Shown: in pieces, positions 1 through 10,939 of the stretch
Numbering within the stretch: the stretch's first letter is position 1
Layout of the letters: each line of letters starts with the position of its first letter
Assembly: GCF_025024155.1 (NCBI RefSeq)
Contig: NW_026251740.1
Coordinates: forward strand, 1-64,000
DNA: 64,000 nucleotides
Reading direction: 5' to 3'
Source: Gamsiella multidivaricata
Taxonomy: Eukaryota; Mortierellomycota; Mortierellomycetes; Mortierellales; Mortierellaceae
Notes under the pieces: model-generated
Seen by the model: only the letters and a program-made list of their open reading frames with translations
Database searches by the model: none
Told to the model about the DNA's origin: nothing
Made by a program: the position numbers and the translations under genes

Positions 1-865
1 GCGATTTTGGGCCCCGGCTCAAGTATTAGAAACCATGCGACTCAGAATGCGCATCATAGGTATTTGCTTCCTCATTTTATATTGGTTTAGTGGGGGCCTT
101 TTGTTCGCTATCTTCAGGTAACTGTCGGCCGGCTGGCAGTCAAGCCGAGGCTTGGACAACACAGCCTGTGGCACACCTGCACGCCTGGGGGATCTGGGGT
201 CAATAAAAAAAAGCTTTCGCTCCCGCTCGAACCCATTGGGTGCTTTAGTTCGTGACCTCGACCATCACTTTTAATTTGTTGACAAAGACTGTGAGGGTAT
301 AAACGGAAATCAGTTGAGCAATTGAACTGTTCACTAGCTAAAATGTAGCCTTTATGTTGCGCATGGTTGTTGTCAGAGACAGAAAGGGATACCGCCAACT
401 TTGACGTGCAGACCGCAATGTAGAGTACAAAATTCAATTGAATGCTGTCTGCCAATTAGATTCGTCTAACTAAAGGAGACTGCACCATGTATACCCTCCT
501 TGTCAAAACCAATTAGGTTCAAGAAGATATGTCAGTTTTGATGGAAAGTTGACTCGGGACCTCTGGAATGTCACCGCAAAGGTACTCCCTTCGCTCTGAG
601 GTTGTCACTGGAGAGCACCTGTCAAATATTAAAGCAACAGCCTTTGTTTTGGCAATCAGCAGCTCTCCTCTTCTTCTTTCTCTCTTTCTCTCCTTTTTCT
701 CCTCTCCTCTCTCTCTTCCTTCGCTCACTCGTTCACACATACAATTGACATCCACATCCATCCCCATCCACTTTCAGCTACAATCCCTATCGTTTTATAT
801 ATCCCCACCTCACATTGTCTCTATTGTTGCATCCACCCATATAAGCCCTCTCTACCATCGACGCC
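1..865. other. Intergenic, promoter side of the first gene
   Basis: I see no convincing gene here; the short reading frames have no recognisable family or splice-linked continuation. The part from about 660 to 730 is a CT-rich tract followed by TATA-like AT patches near 800 and 840. Such tracts precede several genes in this window and probably form the promoter and 5' leader of the gene starting at 866. Confidence 0.5.
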
Positions 866-2029
866 ATGAATTATAACCAACATACTCTATGCCCTCAACA
901 ACCCCATCTCTCGAACATCACCACTCAAATCACACATATCTCTCCAGTCCCCTATACCTCCACATCAAAGGGTCGATTGGTCCTCACAGGTTCTGGTCAA
1001 GGCCAGCAGAGACCGCGACTATCGCGCGCTGCTTCTGCTGACATTTACCCTGTTCAATTGCACTCTCAGAGTCCCACGGTGCCACTGTCTATCGAGGCGC
1101 TGAGGATCCTTTCTGCCGCAGAACACAAACATCCTCGAGGTCCCACGCGCCGCATAAACGAGAGATCCCACTCCATCTCCTCATCCACGTCCTCCTCATC
1201 TTTCTTCTCGTCTGGATCATCCTGCTCCTCCTGGCCCTCCGAACATGAGGCGGATGTCGAGCATGAGCAGCAGAAATACATGGTCTTCCGCAAAAATAAG
1301 ACGCTCCCGCCCCCAACACTATCCCCAATCCTGATGCCCTCGATCCCACATCAGGTTACGAAGAGATCTGCGCGATCCGACTCGCCATCAAGGTTTTCTG
1401 TAAGCTCGTGGTCAAAAGATAGTTGCGCCAGCAGCAGCAGCAGCTTTGGCGGTAGCGATAGTGAAGACGACCCTCTGTCGGATGCCTGGCCAAAGATTGA
1501 AAAGATCCGTATCCGTTCGCGGTACCCGGACGAGTCTGCAGACAACGCCTCAAGTTCCCAATCGTTCGTGTCTGAGCTCCCACCGCCTCCTTCTCTGTAT
1601 CACGACAGCTATCATTGTGATGATTCGGTCTCCTCGCGCAAGTATTTGGCCCTCTCTGCCTCCATCTGGGGCCCTGGCTGGCACCAGGTCGAGCCATTGC
1701 CTGCTTCGTTTGTCAAAACGATGGAGCAAACCGAGCTCGAGGCCCAGGCACTGGCACAAGAGAAGGCTGGCCAGGTGGCCGCAAACCCGAGGACAAAGGC
1801 CAAAAAGGCAAAGCAGCAAGCCAAAGCCGCGGCAGCATCAGCATCAGCATCAGCATCAGCATCAGCAGCAGCAGCAGTAGCTTCTAGTTCTGTGGAGGCT
1901 ACACCCGATGAGGGCGTGAGTCTGGGCATGCCGATATCGACAGAGACATTTGTGCTAAAGCCGACCAGTTCCATCGTGAATATGTTGTGTTCTGCCCGTT
2001 TGCCTCGTAGCCTCCAATTTGTCGATTAA
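866..2029 (+). CDS. Ser-rich low-complexity protein, unknown function
   Basis: This is a single uninterrupted frame of 387 residues beginning at the first ATG after a CT-rich leader. I do not recognise the family. The protein is mostly disordered: a Ser-rich stretch around residues 105-125, a second Ser and acidic patch near 190-205, a Lys/Ala/Gln-rich segment around 310-325 and a Ser-Ala dipeptide run near 325-340 encoded by a repeated agc/atc triplet tract at about 1830-1880. A more ordered-looking part is the segment around residues 265-290 that contains WGPGWHQVEPLP. No signal peptide or membrane helix is visible. The phosphorylatable Ser clusters suggest a regulatory or scaffold role, but that is inference only. 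Confidence 0.65.
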   Translation: MNYNQHTLCPQQPHLSNITTQITHISPVPYTSTSKGRLVLTGSGQGQQRPRLSRAASADIYPVQLHSQSPTVPLSIEALRILSAAEHKHPRGPTRRINERSHSISSSTSSSSFFSSGSSCSSWPSEHEADVEHEQQKYMVFRKNKTLPPPTLSPILMPSIPHQVTKRSARSDSPSRFSVSSWSKDSCASSSSSFGGSDSEDDPLSDAWPKIEKIRIRSRYPDESADNASSSQSFVSELPPPPSLYHDSYHCDDSVSSRKYLALSASIWGPGWHQVEPLPASFVKTMEQTELEAQALAQEKAGQVAANPRTKAKKAKQQAKAAAASASASASASAAAAVASSSVEATPDEGVSLGMPISTETFVLKPTSSIVNMLCSARLPRSLQFVD

Positions 2030-2692
2030 AAATACATGGTCGAACAAGCATGGAGGTACATGGAGGAGCTGGATGGATACATTTCCTTGCCTTCAGCGAT
2101 TCCCAGTACTGTTACGTATACGCAAACGAGCGACTCTGTAGATATTATTGGGAGGTTTTTTTCTGTACTAGCATACATATTTTTAAGCATAGCAAGGTTA
2201 AAGTAGCATACACAATATATACCACGTCTTTTTTTTTAAAAAAAAAAAAAAAAACGCGAGTTGGATGGTACACGCGAATCGCCCTTTTTCTCCTCTGTTT
2301 TTTATTATCAGTAATTGTCTATGCGGACATGCGCGGTACTCTCCCTGTCTGCGTTTCAGTACTACGTTGGAGAATAGGGGAGGGAGGGGGGCAAATGTAC
2401 CTGCGCTACATACCATCTTGTTATTGTTTCTTAATTTCTGCAGTATCGGGGGGAGGGGCCATCACAAGAATTTGTTCCGCTTTGATGAAATCTGGCCCTC
2501 GGGTCATACGACCCTTGCTTTGCCTTTCGGGTATCTTTGTAACATTGTAGGATAAGAACATGGAAAGCATGAGGATGAAAATCGTAATCACGGAAATCGC
2601 GCGCGCGCAAAATAAAATGAAATAATAATAAATTTTTATTTATGCGGGCTACCTACACGTACCCTCTGGATCTGCGATGAATATATTTCAAA
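2030..2692. other. Intergenic between convergent genes
   Basis: This is the shared 3' region of the Ser-rich gene (+) and the NAPE-PLD-like gene (-). It holds an adjacent T and A homopolymer pair near 2230-2254 and an AT-rich patch at 2610-2645 with several AATAAA/AATAAT-like words that may serve as polyadenylation signals. No gene is seen. Confidence 0.5.
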
Positions 2693-4662
2693 TTATACAA
2701 CGTCAACAGTGAGCGTTTCTCCAATTCGAATTGTGTTGAAAGTATTGGGGTCATGTCCACGGTTCTTCATCTCGGCCTCCAGTCGTCGAGGGGGCTCTGT
2801 CACATCCTCGTCCGTCAACACCCACTATCGATCGTAAGATCGGTGGGGTAATGATAAAAAAAAAAGCCAGTGTCAACATCCAACTCATATCTCTAATTTC
2901 GCCAAATAAACGCGTCGAAACACGACAACAACACTAAGGATGAGATGGTTTACTTACAGTGCCCCAGTGCATGCCGACGCTGCGTTTGGATTTGATGTCC
3001 TCGTGAAGCCTGACAGCGTCCTCGGGCGAGCAATGGACCGGGGACATGAACCACCGTGGACTGTACGCTCCAATCGGAATCATCGACAGATCGAACGGTC
3101 CGACGCGCTCGCCGATCTCCTTGAACGCCGGACAGTGAGGCACCGTGTTCTCGTCAGCACCCTTAGGCACGTATCTATATCCCGTGTCTCTGTAAGGATC
3201 GTAGGGAACGCGTTAGACAATGCATCTGCTATAGTCCTCTAATAAGAAAGATTAAATTGAGGTCGCTTTTAAACTCTTACCCTCCAAAAAAGACCTTGAC
3301 GCTCCTTTCAGAAGCATCCTTGGGAACCGTTTCGAGAACCCAGGAGGCCCACAGGGTCTTGTAATGGTCCGTCATAGATCGGCCAGTGAAATGTTGGCAA
3401 GGCGTACAAATCACTTTCACTCCAGACTTATTTTCGTGGAACGTGTGCTCGTGCTCGTCCCACCTTGAGTATTAGTTAAAGCCAATTGAGCAGAAGAGAT
3501 ATCAGAAACAACACTGCCAACTGTATGGCAAATGTCCACAGCATGCAATTGCTTCATTCTTTCACTCACCAGTCGCATTCGGTCACTTTATCTTTGATGC
3601 CAATAGAATGGAACCATGCCTCATTACCGAGCGGGACGTAAAAGTAAGGTGCGTGGTCCTTTTGCAGGGTCTGGATGGTGGCCAGATCCAAGTGGTCGTA
3701 GTGATTATGACTAATCACCACAATGTCAATTCGAGGCAGCTCGTCCAGCTTGCAAGGCGGCGGTGTAATCCTCTTAGGCCCTGCCAGTTGACTGGGGCTG
3801 CATCGCTCTGAAAAGACAGGGTCGAACAGGACGTTCACGCCCTCAAGCTGTACCAAGAAGCACGCACTATTAAGTAATTGAATAATAAGGCCTAGGACAT
3901 TAGGAATACTGTTCCATGAGTACTACATGAATGTAGCTCCGCTGCATGCCATATACCAAGAGAAGACCACTTACTGTCCCAACCAGGTCGTTGTGACCTT
4001 GCCATGTCGAGCTCCTTGTTCTGCTCCTTGCTTTGGCAGACTGAAGGTATCGATCAAGGGTTTGTCGAGACTCAAGACCTTGGGTAGTGTGGTATCCTTA
4101 GTCACCTTGGACTGAGTCCGATCGAACTCAAAAAACATCCTTAGGACGGAAAGGGGCCCGTGTTTGTAGAAGGATGGCCATGGGTTCACAAATCCCTTGC
4201 CACTGGGGTCATGGTGTGCGGGCAGGTTTTCCTTGGTCGTGGCTGGAGTGGAAGTCATCGTTGAGTGAATGTTGATTTCAAAAAAAAAAAAAAAAAAACG
4301 AGGATGGTGTGAATAGGTTGAGGGCACACTTTTGACCAACTGTTGAGGCACAAGAAAAATAAACCTTAATGTGCACCGATCGAATGTGGACAGGCACTTC
4401 TGACGTGGGCGAAACGATCGGGAATATGTTTTAGCCGCGACAGCTGCGGTTCAATGGATTGACGTATGCCGATGGGTACAGGGATGTGAAATGGGGGAAG
4501 GAGGGGGAAGGAAGGGGAAGGAGGAGGAGGGGAGGGAGGAATAGTACCTTTACCTTCTGCGAAGCCCACGGGCTGAGCAATTGCATGCCGTTGGCGATAA
4601 GCAATAGCGCCTAAGACGGTCAGGCCTGCTGCAGTAGCCCACCTGGACCGACGAGCAAACAT
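2693..4662 (-). CDS. NAPE-PLD-like metallo-beta-lactamase-fold phospholipase D
   Basis: Six exons join in phase: 4662-4554, 4242-3975, 3866-3570, 3463-3281, 3189-2958 and 2824-2693, giving 406 residues. The family hydrolyses N-acyl-phosphatidylethanolamine to N-acylethanolamine and phosphatidic acid using two zinc ions. The metal-binding HxHxDH motif reads HNHYDHLD at residues 179-186. It is preceded by the family-typical [11 protein letters not shown] and followed by a WWDEH stretch split by an intron and by [12 protein letters not shown] and SVGMHWGT blocks. Exon 1 encodes a basic start and a short hydrophobic helix, which could anchor the enzyme in a membrane or target it to mitochondria. 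If exon 1 is not used, translation could start at the ATG at 4258. The intron before exon 2 carries an 18-nt T run on the coding strand. The gene diverges from a lipid phosphatase. Confidence 0.85.
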
Positions 4663-5156
4663 TGGATCTTGGATTAAAAGGAAGGTAGGCTTGGAAATGT
4701 AGGGGTGTTATGTACTGAAATGGGTGGTGTTTGCCCAGAGGTAGCGGCCCGGTGGGCTATCGAGCAATCGAGCAATCGAGAGAGAGAAGAGGCCCCTCAG
4801 GAATTGTAGCGAAAAGTGGAATGCGATCGAAGGAGGGCTGTGTGCCTCTCTAAGATTTTAGCCTTGAGAGTAGTCCGGTATGGTTTATGATGGAAAGGGG
4901 AATGGACCACTTGTGGTCCTCCTTGGTCAATCAAGTCGAATCCACCTCTCTCCTCCAGTCCATCTCGGTTTTCATCGCTCATCACCCACTCCGAAGTTCC
5001 TTTATTTGCTTGTCGTTTTTGCGCAGAGCTGCTCTGTCAAGTCTGTCAAGTCTACGAGGGGAATTGCCGCAACAAGCGCCAGTAAAAAAAAAAAAAAAAA
5101 AAAAAAGATATAGAGTTCAGCGCAGCCAGGAACAAGGGAAAGAAAGGACAGGCAAG
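4663..5156. promoter_or_regulatory. Shared promoter region of two divergent lipid-enzyme genes
   Basis: This 494-bp segment separates the starts of the NAPE-PLD-like gene (-) and the sphingoid-base-phosphate phosphatase gene (+). It includes a run of 23 A at 5084-5106 about 50 bp upstream of the plus-strand ATG, and a repeated gagcaatc motif at 4762-4780. Poly(dA:dT) runs exclude nucleosomes in fungi, so a bidirectional promoter is plausible but not proven. Confidence 0.5.
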
Positions 5157-7284
5157 ATGACGGAACAGGTTCTTACAACACCACCTCCGCCGGCTGATTC
5201 CTTCATCGTCATCAACGGAGTAGATGATCGCGATGCTGGCATCTACTCGGACAACTTTTATTCTCAGCGTATGGGCCCTTTTAGAAGCGCTCTACGGCGA
5301 CGAATGCTTCCCTGGGTTCGAAATGAGACAGACGATCTTGCTGCTCTCCAGGTAAGGGGAGAAATACTAGACCAATTCCTTTTGCAATTGACCCAAGCCT
5401 CTAACCGGAATCTAACTGGGTCTTATCAAACTGTCCCTCAGGATCGATGGAGGACACCCTTTCTGGACAGCTACTTCACATTGACAGCCTTTGCTGGCCA
5501 TCCTCTGTTCTTTGTGTGCATCCTGCCAATAATGTTTTGGTATGGCCACTCGGTCTTTGCGCGCGGCTTCGTAAATGTCGCCTGTGTCGGTGTCTTTGTC
5601 ACCTCCTGGATCAAGGACTATCTCTGCCTGCCTCGACCTCTCTCGCCGCCCCTGATCCGACTCTCGCGTTCCAAGCGAGGTACACTTCTCCTTTTTTTCC
5701 GAGTGCACTCTGACAATGTGGAGAAGCCTGGTTGCTCATGGTATCTTTTTAAATAATCACTTGCATAGTCCACTTGGAGTACGGTTTTCCATCCACGCAT
5801 ACGAGCAATGCGACTTCGATCGCATTATACCTTCTTTCCTATTTGCTCATTTCGGACTGGTCTATCGTCGCCAAGATCCTTTCGATATTCAGTTTGGGCG
5901 TATACCTGTTCAGCGTGGTCTTTGGTCGCCTGTATTGCGGTATGCACACAAAGACGGACATTATGGGTGGAACCGTTATTGGCATCGTCGTCTGGGCCGC
6001 TCAATGGGCCTTTCACGACTCTATTGATGCTCTGATGACCGAATCCAGCTGGAAAGGTACGAGCCATGAGACTATCATGTACAGATTTTCCTCTTCAGTT
6101 ATTTGATCTAGAACACTCACCCGCGCGCAATGCACCTTTTACCTAGTTATCTTTGCGGTCGTCCTTGGGGGCATCGTCCTGATCCAGAGCATTCCCGAAA
6201 CAATGGACAGCTGTCCGTGTATTGACGATGGGTAAGGTGTAACGACAGCTGGACTTCAACTTTCCATTACAAAATGCCAGGCCTACCTTTCTGACGCGTT
6301 TTGCTGTTTCTGCTATTCATAACTGATGACAGGGTCACCACTATGGCAGTGATTATGGGTGTCTTCCCCGCGAGCCAGCACTTTGCGCTCTCCAATTATG
6401 CAGTCAGTGCTGATGGTCATAATGGCATCGTTCACTACGACCCTACTCTCGGCTTCACAGAGTCAATTCTCCGATTCGTGTTTGGGCTAGCGGTCGTATT
6501 CACTTGGCGCATGGTAGCCAAGAAGATACTGTACATTGTTCTGCCTCCTGTGTACAGATATTTCAACCTGCCATCGCGAACTCACTTTGTCCCTGCAAAG
6601 TAAGTGACTGGAAAGAAGAGCACGCCAATTCATGACCCGTGTGTTTTATTGACCATCGCGCTCGCCTTGTGCAACATCTATAGGACGTATGGAAACCTTC
6701 GCAGACAACCAATTGGTCGCGTCCCTTCGGTCATGGATCTACAAGCTCTAGCTGACTCGTCCATCGAGATCGTGGGTCCACAGTCGACCATGGATATCCA
6801 TGAACAGTTCTCACAGAGTCGGTCCTCTAAGCGGCTGAGTATGCGGAATCTGCCAGACTACGACATTGGGACAAAGGAACACTTCGGGCTCCGTCCCAGT
6901 CAAGCCAGCAAAGCGCGCCAACAAACACAAGAAAGCGAGGTAAAGACATCGCTAGAGGTGCTGGATGGAGACAGTCTAAAATCAGAATGCGAGCTGGATG
7001 AGTCGGAAAAGATCGCGATGGAAAAATTCGAGGCGGAGCATCCAAGTTGGGCGCGGTTCGATGTCGATATTGTTATCAAGACTGTGGTCTATGCAGGTAT
7101 GCAGATGCAGTGCTGCCGTTATCCCTCAAGAACGATTGTAATGCGCTTCATGATACCGATGATTTTCAAAAATTCACCGACTATTTTCTTCAACTATTCT
7201 TTAGGTATTGGATGGTTGGCTGTGGACAGCATTCCAATCATGTTTGAGTACATAGGCCTTGGTACTTCCTCACTTCACGCCTAG
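5157..7284 (+). CDS. Sphingoid long-chain-base-phosphate phosphatase (LCB3/S1P phosphatase-like)
   Basis: Seven exons join in phase: 5157-5351, 5442-5679, 5769-6056, 6147-6231, 6333-6599, 6684-7096 and 7205-7284, giving 521 residues. It is an ER-type membrane phosphatase of the PAP2 superfamily that dephosphorylates sphingosine-1-phosphate or phytosphingosine phosphate. The three phosphatase blocks are visible in order: KDYLCLPRPLSP, then YGFPSTHTSNA, then GRLYCGMHTKTDIMGG. Several hydrophobic segments surround them (for example FAGHPLFFVCILPIMFWYG and the helix after WK in exon 4). The C-terminal part of exon 6 is a hydrophilic loop rich in Ser, Glu and Lys before a final hydrophobic segment in exon 7. 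An AATAAA lies at 7306-7311. The start was chosen as the ATG that gives an exon in phase with the catalytic core. Confidence 0.88.
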
Positions 7285-7765
7285 ACTAGCAACCTTAGCC
7301 TGGAAAATAAATACGGATCATTCAAGTCGGACTTGACCAAAAAGTCCCCAGTTGTTTGACATGAGGTTGTCATTCATGACACAGAAAATGGGTAGGGTGG
7401 ATCCTTACTGGGGAATGTTCGGTGCATGACATAGTCTGCAACATGCAGACCCTGCGGCATCCTCAATCCGTACTATTTCTGGCGCACCCGAACGATGGAA
7501 CACGCGAATGCGCCAAGCGATGACAAAATTTGTCAGTGAGAATGGGTCAAAGCATAAATTGCTCCTCCTTCCGTCTTTCGTTCATCTCATTCCACTCTTT
7601 CTCTCATTTGTTCTTGATTCCTACCATCGCTCATGTATCAACAACCCGTCTTGTACTATTCTTCTATTCCACTCCTTCTAGCAGCCATATTCTTCTGCCC
7701 TATCACTTCTTGATTATATTTTTTAATTATTATTTTTTTATCTCGCACATCTTACCTGGAAGTCG
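7285..7765. other. Intergenic with CT/T-rich leader of the TBC gene
   Basis: The first part holds the polyadenylation site of the upstream phosphatase gene. The segment from 7550 to 7760 is T- and CT-rich with TATTTTTT-like patches and probably contains the promoter of the TBC-domain gene. No further gene is visible. Confidence 0.5.
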
Positions 7766-9641
7766 ATGTTGCTTACCTCCCGTTCGCCTTCGGTCGGGCA
7801 GCAACCACAGCAACAGCGCTTGCACCAACATTCTTCCTCAGGGACGCAACCGCAACAGCATCAGCTTCATCATCACCATGCATCATCTTCACACCATCAC
7901 CATAGCCGCCAGGGCAGCAATGGACTGTCCTCGTCAAGCTCTTCATCCTCCTCCAGTCCGAAACGCTTCAACTACAATCAGGACGAAAGCACCATTACTA
8001 TCGAGGAATATGAGGAACTTTTGAGCTCTGAAGTGTGGGTCGAAGTCCCCAAGCTGCGAGAGTATGCTCGCCATGGCATCTCACGAGAAGTGCGAGGAGT
8101 AAGTTAATTTCCTTTTTCTTTTTTTTCTTTTTTTTTTTTCTTTACTTTCCATGGTATCTCCTTTGCAGATTGCGGAAACAGCCAGGTTTCAAAAAATATA
8201 ATACTGGGTTATCTTTTGGATGGGGTTTTTTATTTGATGGCGATTCGTTTCAAGGAACAGAACTTTCGAGATTGCCCATTTCCCGCCAATTGGTTCAAAT
8301 CTCAGGACAGGTGTCTATAAGCACACTTGGCTCCCTCCTCAGCACACTTGGCTCCCTCCTCAGCACACTTGGCTCCCTCCTCAGCACACTTGGCTCCCTC
8401 CTCAGCACACTTGGCTCCCTCCTCAGCACACTTGGCTCCCTCCTCTTCTCTTCCGCCGACATGCTTATCTCCAGGAGTAGGGAGAAGGGCATAGCCGATG
8501 ACGGGATATGGAAAGCAGCGCAGTCTCTGTGCACCACACAACAATGAAGTGCGCATTCAGCCCGATCTCTTTGGAAGATGTTTTGGTTGTTTTATACATT
8601 ACTATCCTGGCTGCTTTTACATGGTTTATGCCGGATTACTAACTTCGCATAATTGTTTATGTCTTTTAGGAGGTATGGCTCTATTTACTTGGAGTGAATG
8701 ACGCGGACCGATCGAAGGAGATGTCGGTTCAGAAACAAAGAGTACAGGAATTCGAGCAGCTGGATAAGGAACCTAGCGAGTCCTCGAAACGAGTCCGGGG
8801 AGAGATCTCGCGGTATCTGCGTAAGACTAAGATTGAGTCCAGCAGAGACATTCCTAGATTGTTTGAGGAAGTCATTAGCGCCTACTGCAACCAGAACCAT
8901 CAGGTCGAATATTACCCCGCGATGGTGAACCTGTGCGCACCGTTTGTGTATTCCATCAAGAGCGAGTGGGATGCATACCTATGCTACGAGAGAGTGATCA
9001 ACATGCTAAGTAAGAAAGGCGGTGCTTGTTTATGGTTGAGTGGGAGCTGCAACGACTACGCTGACACGGACTGTGACAATTGTGACTCATCTTCACTCTT
9101 TCTCTGCTGCTTTGCCATCGGGCATATAGATGAACACTACAGTGAAGAGAGCATCAATGAAGCGGTGGCAAAGTTCATGACGCTCTTCCATACCTGCATT
9201 CCGGACTTGTACAGCTATTTCGAAGAGGAAGAAGTCGACATTAAGGAATGGGCGGCCTCTGCGCTACAATTTGTTCTGTCAAGGGAGCTGCCGCTCGAGA
9301 ACACGATGCGGCTGTGGGACACGTACTTTGCAATTCCGGATGCTGGTTGGATCACCTTGCATCCTTACGCCTGTCTTGCGATTCTAAAGCACCTGAAAGA
9401 GGGATTCGAGGATTTGGAGCAGTCGGAAATCAGGACTATGCTGATGCAATTACCAAACTTGGATATGGATAGAGTAAGTCCGGCTTCAAAGACATTCTTT
9501 TCTTGGTTGATTTCCTCGAGCTTGTGTGCTAAAGCTTCTTTCTCTCGCACTTTCTCGTTCTACGCGATATAGATTATCAACGAGGCGTTCAACCTGCGAC
9601 ATGAGATCTTAGAGCGACAAATCTCGGATGATGGATTGTAA
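7766..9641 (+). CDS. TBC-domain (Rab GAP family) protein, Gln finger apparently missing
   Basis: Four exons join in phase: 7766-8098, 8670-9009, 9130-9473 and 9573-9641, giving 361 residues. TBC proteins normally accelerate GTP hydrolysis by Rab GTPases in membrane traffic. The N-terminus is a disordered Gln/His/Ser-rich tail (about 1-70). The TBC fold begins with ISREVRGEVWLYLLGV at about 106-120. The arginine-finger motif IxxDxxR appears as VRGEISR (153-159), so the Arg is kept, but the YxQ glutamine-finger position reads YYP (192-194), followed by the usual NLCAPFVY. Downstream are the typical LWDTYF and LHPYACLAIL blocks. The protein may therefore be a weak or non-catalytic TBC protein. 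Intron 1 is 571 bp and contains a minisatellite. AATAAA words at 9661 and 9669 follow the stop. Confidence 0.85.
8320..8445 (+). repeat. Six perfect tandem copies of a 21-bp unit (minisatellite)
   Basis: The unit agcacacttggctccctcct plus a final c is repeated six times with no mismatch at 8320, 8341, 8362, 8383, 8404 and 8425. It lies inside the first intron of the TBC-domain gene, so it is transcribed but not expected to be translated. The perfect identity suggests recent expansion. A CRISPR array is excluded because there are no spacers. Confidence 0.97.
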
Positions 9642-9937
9642 ATACAGCGCTTGTGAATGCAATAAATGAATAAAGGGACTGGCGTACACTATTAAATTGG
9701 AGTGTTAGTGAACTCTACCAAATAGTCCATGATGTCCTCCATATTTTACATGCATTTGTTCTTTGTCGCTCGTCAGGGAAACCAAAGTTCTAAACAGGAA
9801 TGTGTGTAAGGCATGCGCGGGCTTGACTTGCATAAATGGTTCGAATTTTTGATTGCACATTTCCGCAAACTAGGCTGAGCTGAACTGTTAGTAACATGTA
9901 ATACAAGAATACTGAAACAACCTTTCCATATTTGTCT

Positions 9938-10939
9938 TCATCTTACCATAATCCCCTCTTTACCTTGGGGGCCCTGGTGACATCGTTCTTGGATGTTGAG
10001 AGTTTGAAGATGGCACCAATGTTTGCTGACTGGCGGTGGTAGTGGTGCTGGTAGCACTAGGACGGGAAGTAGCTCAGAAAGAAAAAACGCGAGCTGGGCG
10101 TGCTGGGTGTGCCGAGCTTGGACTTGCAGGTCAAGGTGTGATTGATAGCCTGAGCGGTTATAGTAGGATTCGTCCAAATATACAATCACGGCGTCCTTAT
10201 ACTTGTCGGACCGTCGCTCTTGAAGGTAGTGCCGCTCTTGGACTTGATATCTTTGGTCTCGACAAAATTCCCACTGCTCCCGACATCCTGATAACGGAAA
10301 CCCATTTTCTTCATCAACAAGCGAATCGCTTCCTTGCTTGGAATCTTGAATTGATCCGCGAATAACATCTCGATACGGTTGAAAAGGATTTTAAGGTTAA
10401 CAGCTTGCCCCTTGGTGTTCATTTCCGTTGCGATTCGTTGAAGGTCTGAAGCAAACGATAGAGTGTGGTTGTAACGTGGATGCCTGCCTCGAAACGTCTC
10501 CGTTATCCTTTCTCAACACGATATTCTTGACGGTATTGAGTGAGAATCCCATGCAACAGGCCGTTCCTAGAAAAGGATCCGATATTGTAACAAGTTTCGC
10601 GTTCTCTTTTTCTTCCTCGCAAAACTCGTAGCAATGAAGTACTGCTCTACGCTCCTCTACAGACACCCTTTTTCCTAAAGGCCATTTATGCTGTTTGACT
10701 GAAACAAACGTTTTGCCGGGAGACACGATCTTTCGCAATTATCTGATCTGGCTCTACAATAGCCTGACCTTCCTCTGCAGCTTCTCAATCATCTCCAAGG
10801 TCTCCGAGAGTATTGGCTCTTCCTCTTTTTTCAGATCGTTGGACAGAGTTTCGGAAGAGGAATCAAGGCAGAGGCGTTTCATTGAAGTCCTCGTGGATGA
10901 TTTTTCTGGTAAAGCAGCATGGGCTTCAGACAAGGACAT
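9938..10939 (-). pseudogene. Decayed DDE-type transposase
   Basis: Minus-strand fragments in different frames line up as one degraded transposase. The first (10939-10754) is a Ser/Lys/Glu-rich segment ending in EMIEKLQRKVRLL. Two stop codons follow, and then 10738-10397 has a helix-turn-helix-like region beginning KRVSVEERRAVLH and ending near SLNTVKNIVLRKDNGD. The next (10422-10186) contains AIRLLMKKMGFRYQDVG. The last (10189-9938) reads VIVYLDESYYN, which resembles the catalytic block around an acidic residue in DDE transposases found in fungi and oomycetes. The homology breaks off soon after. Frame changes, stops and loss of the C-terminus mark it as inactive. The exact superfamily is uncertain. 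Confidence 0.6.

Noticed and set aside
8320..8445. CRISPR-like array
   Set aside because: The 21-bp units are directly contiguous with no spacers, and the genome is eukaryotic.
7766..9641. Complete loss of both TBC catalytic residues
   Set aside because: On closer reading VRGEISR fits the arginine-finger motif, so only the Gln finger is missing.
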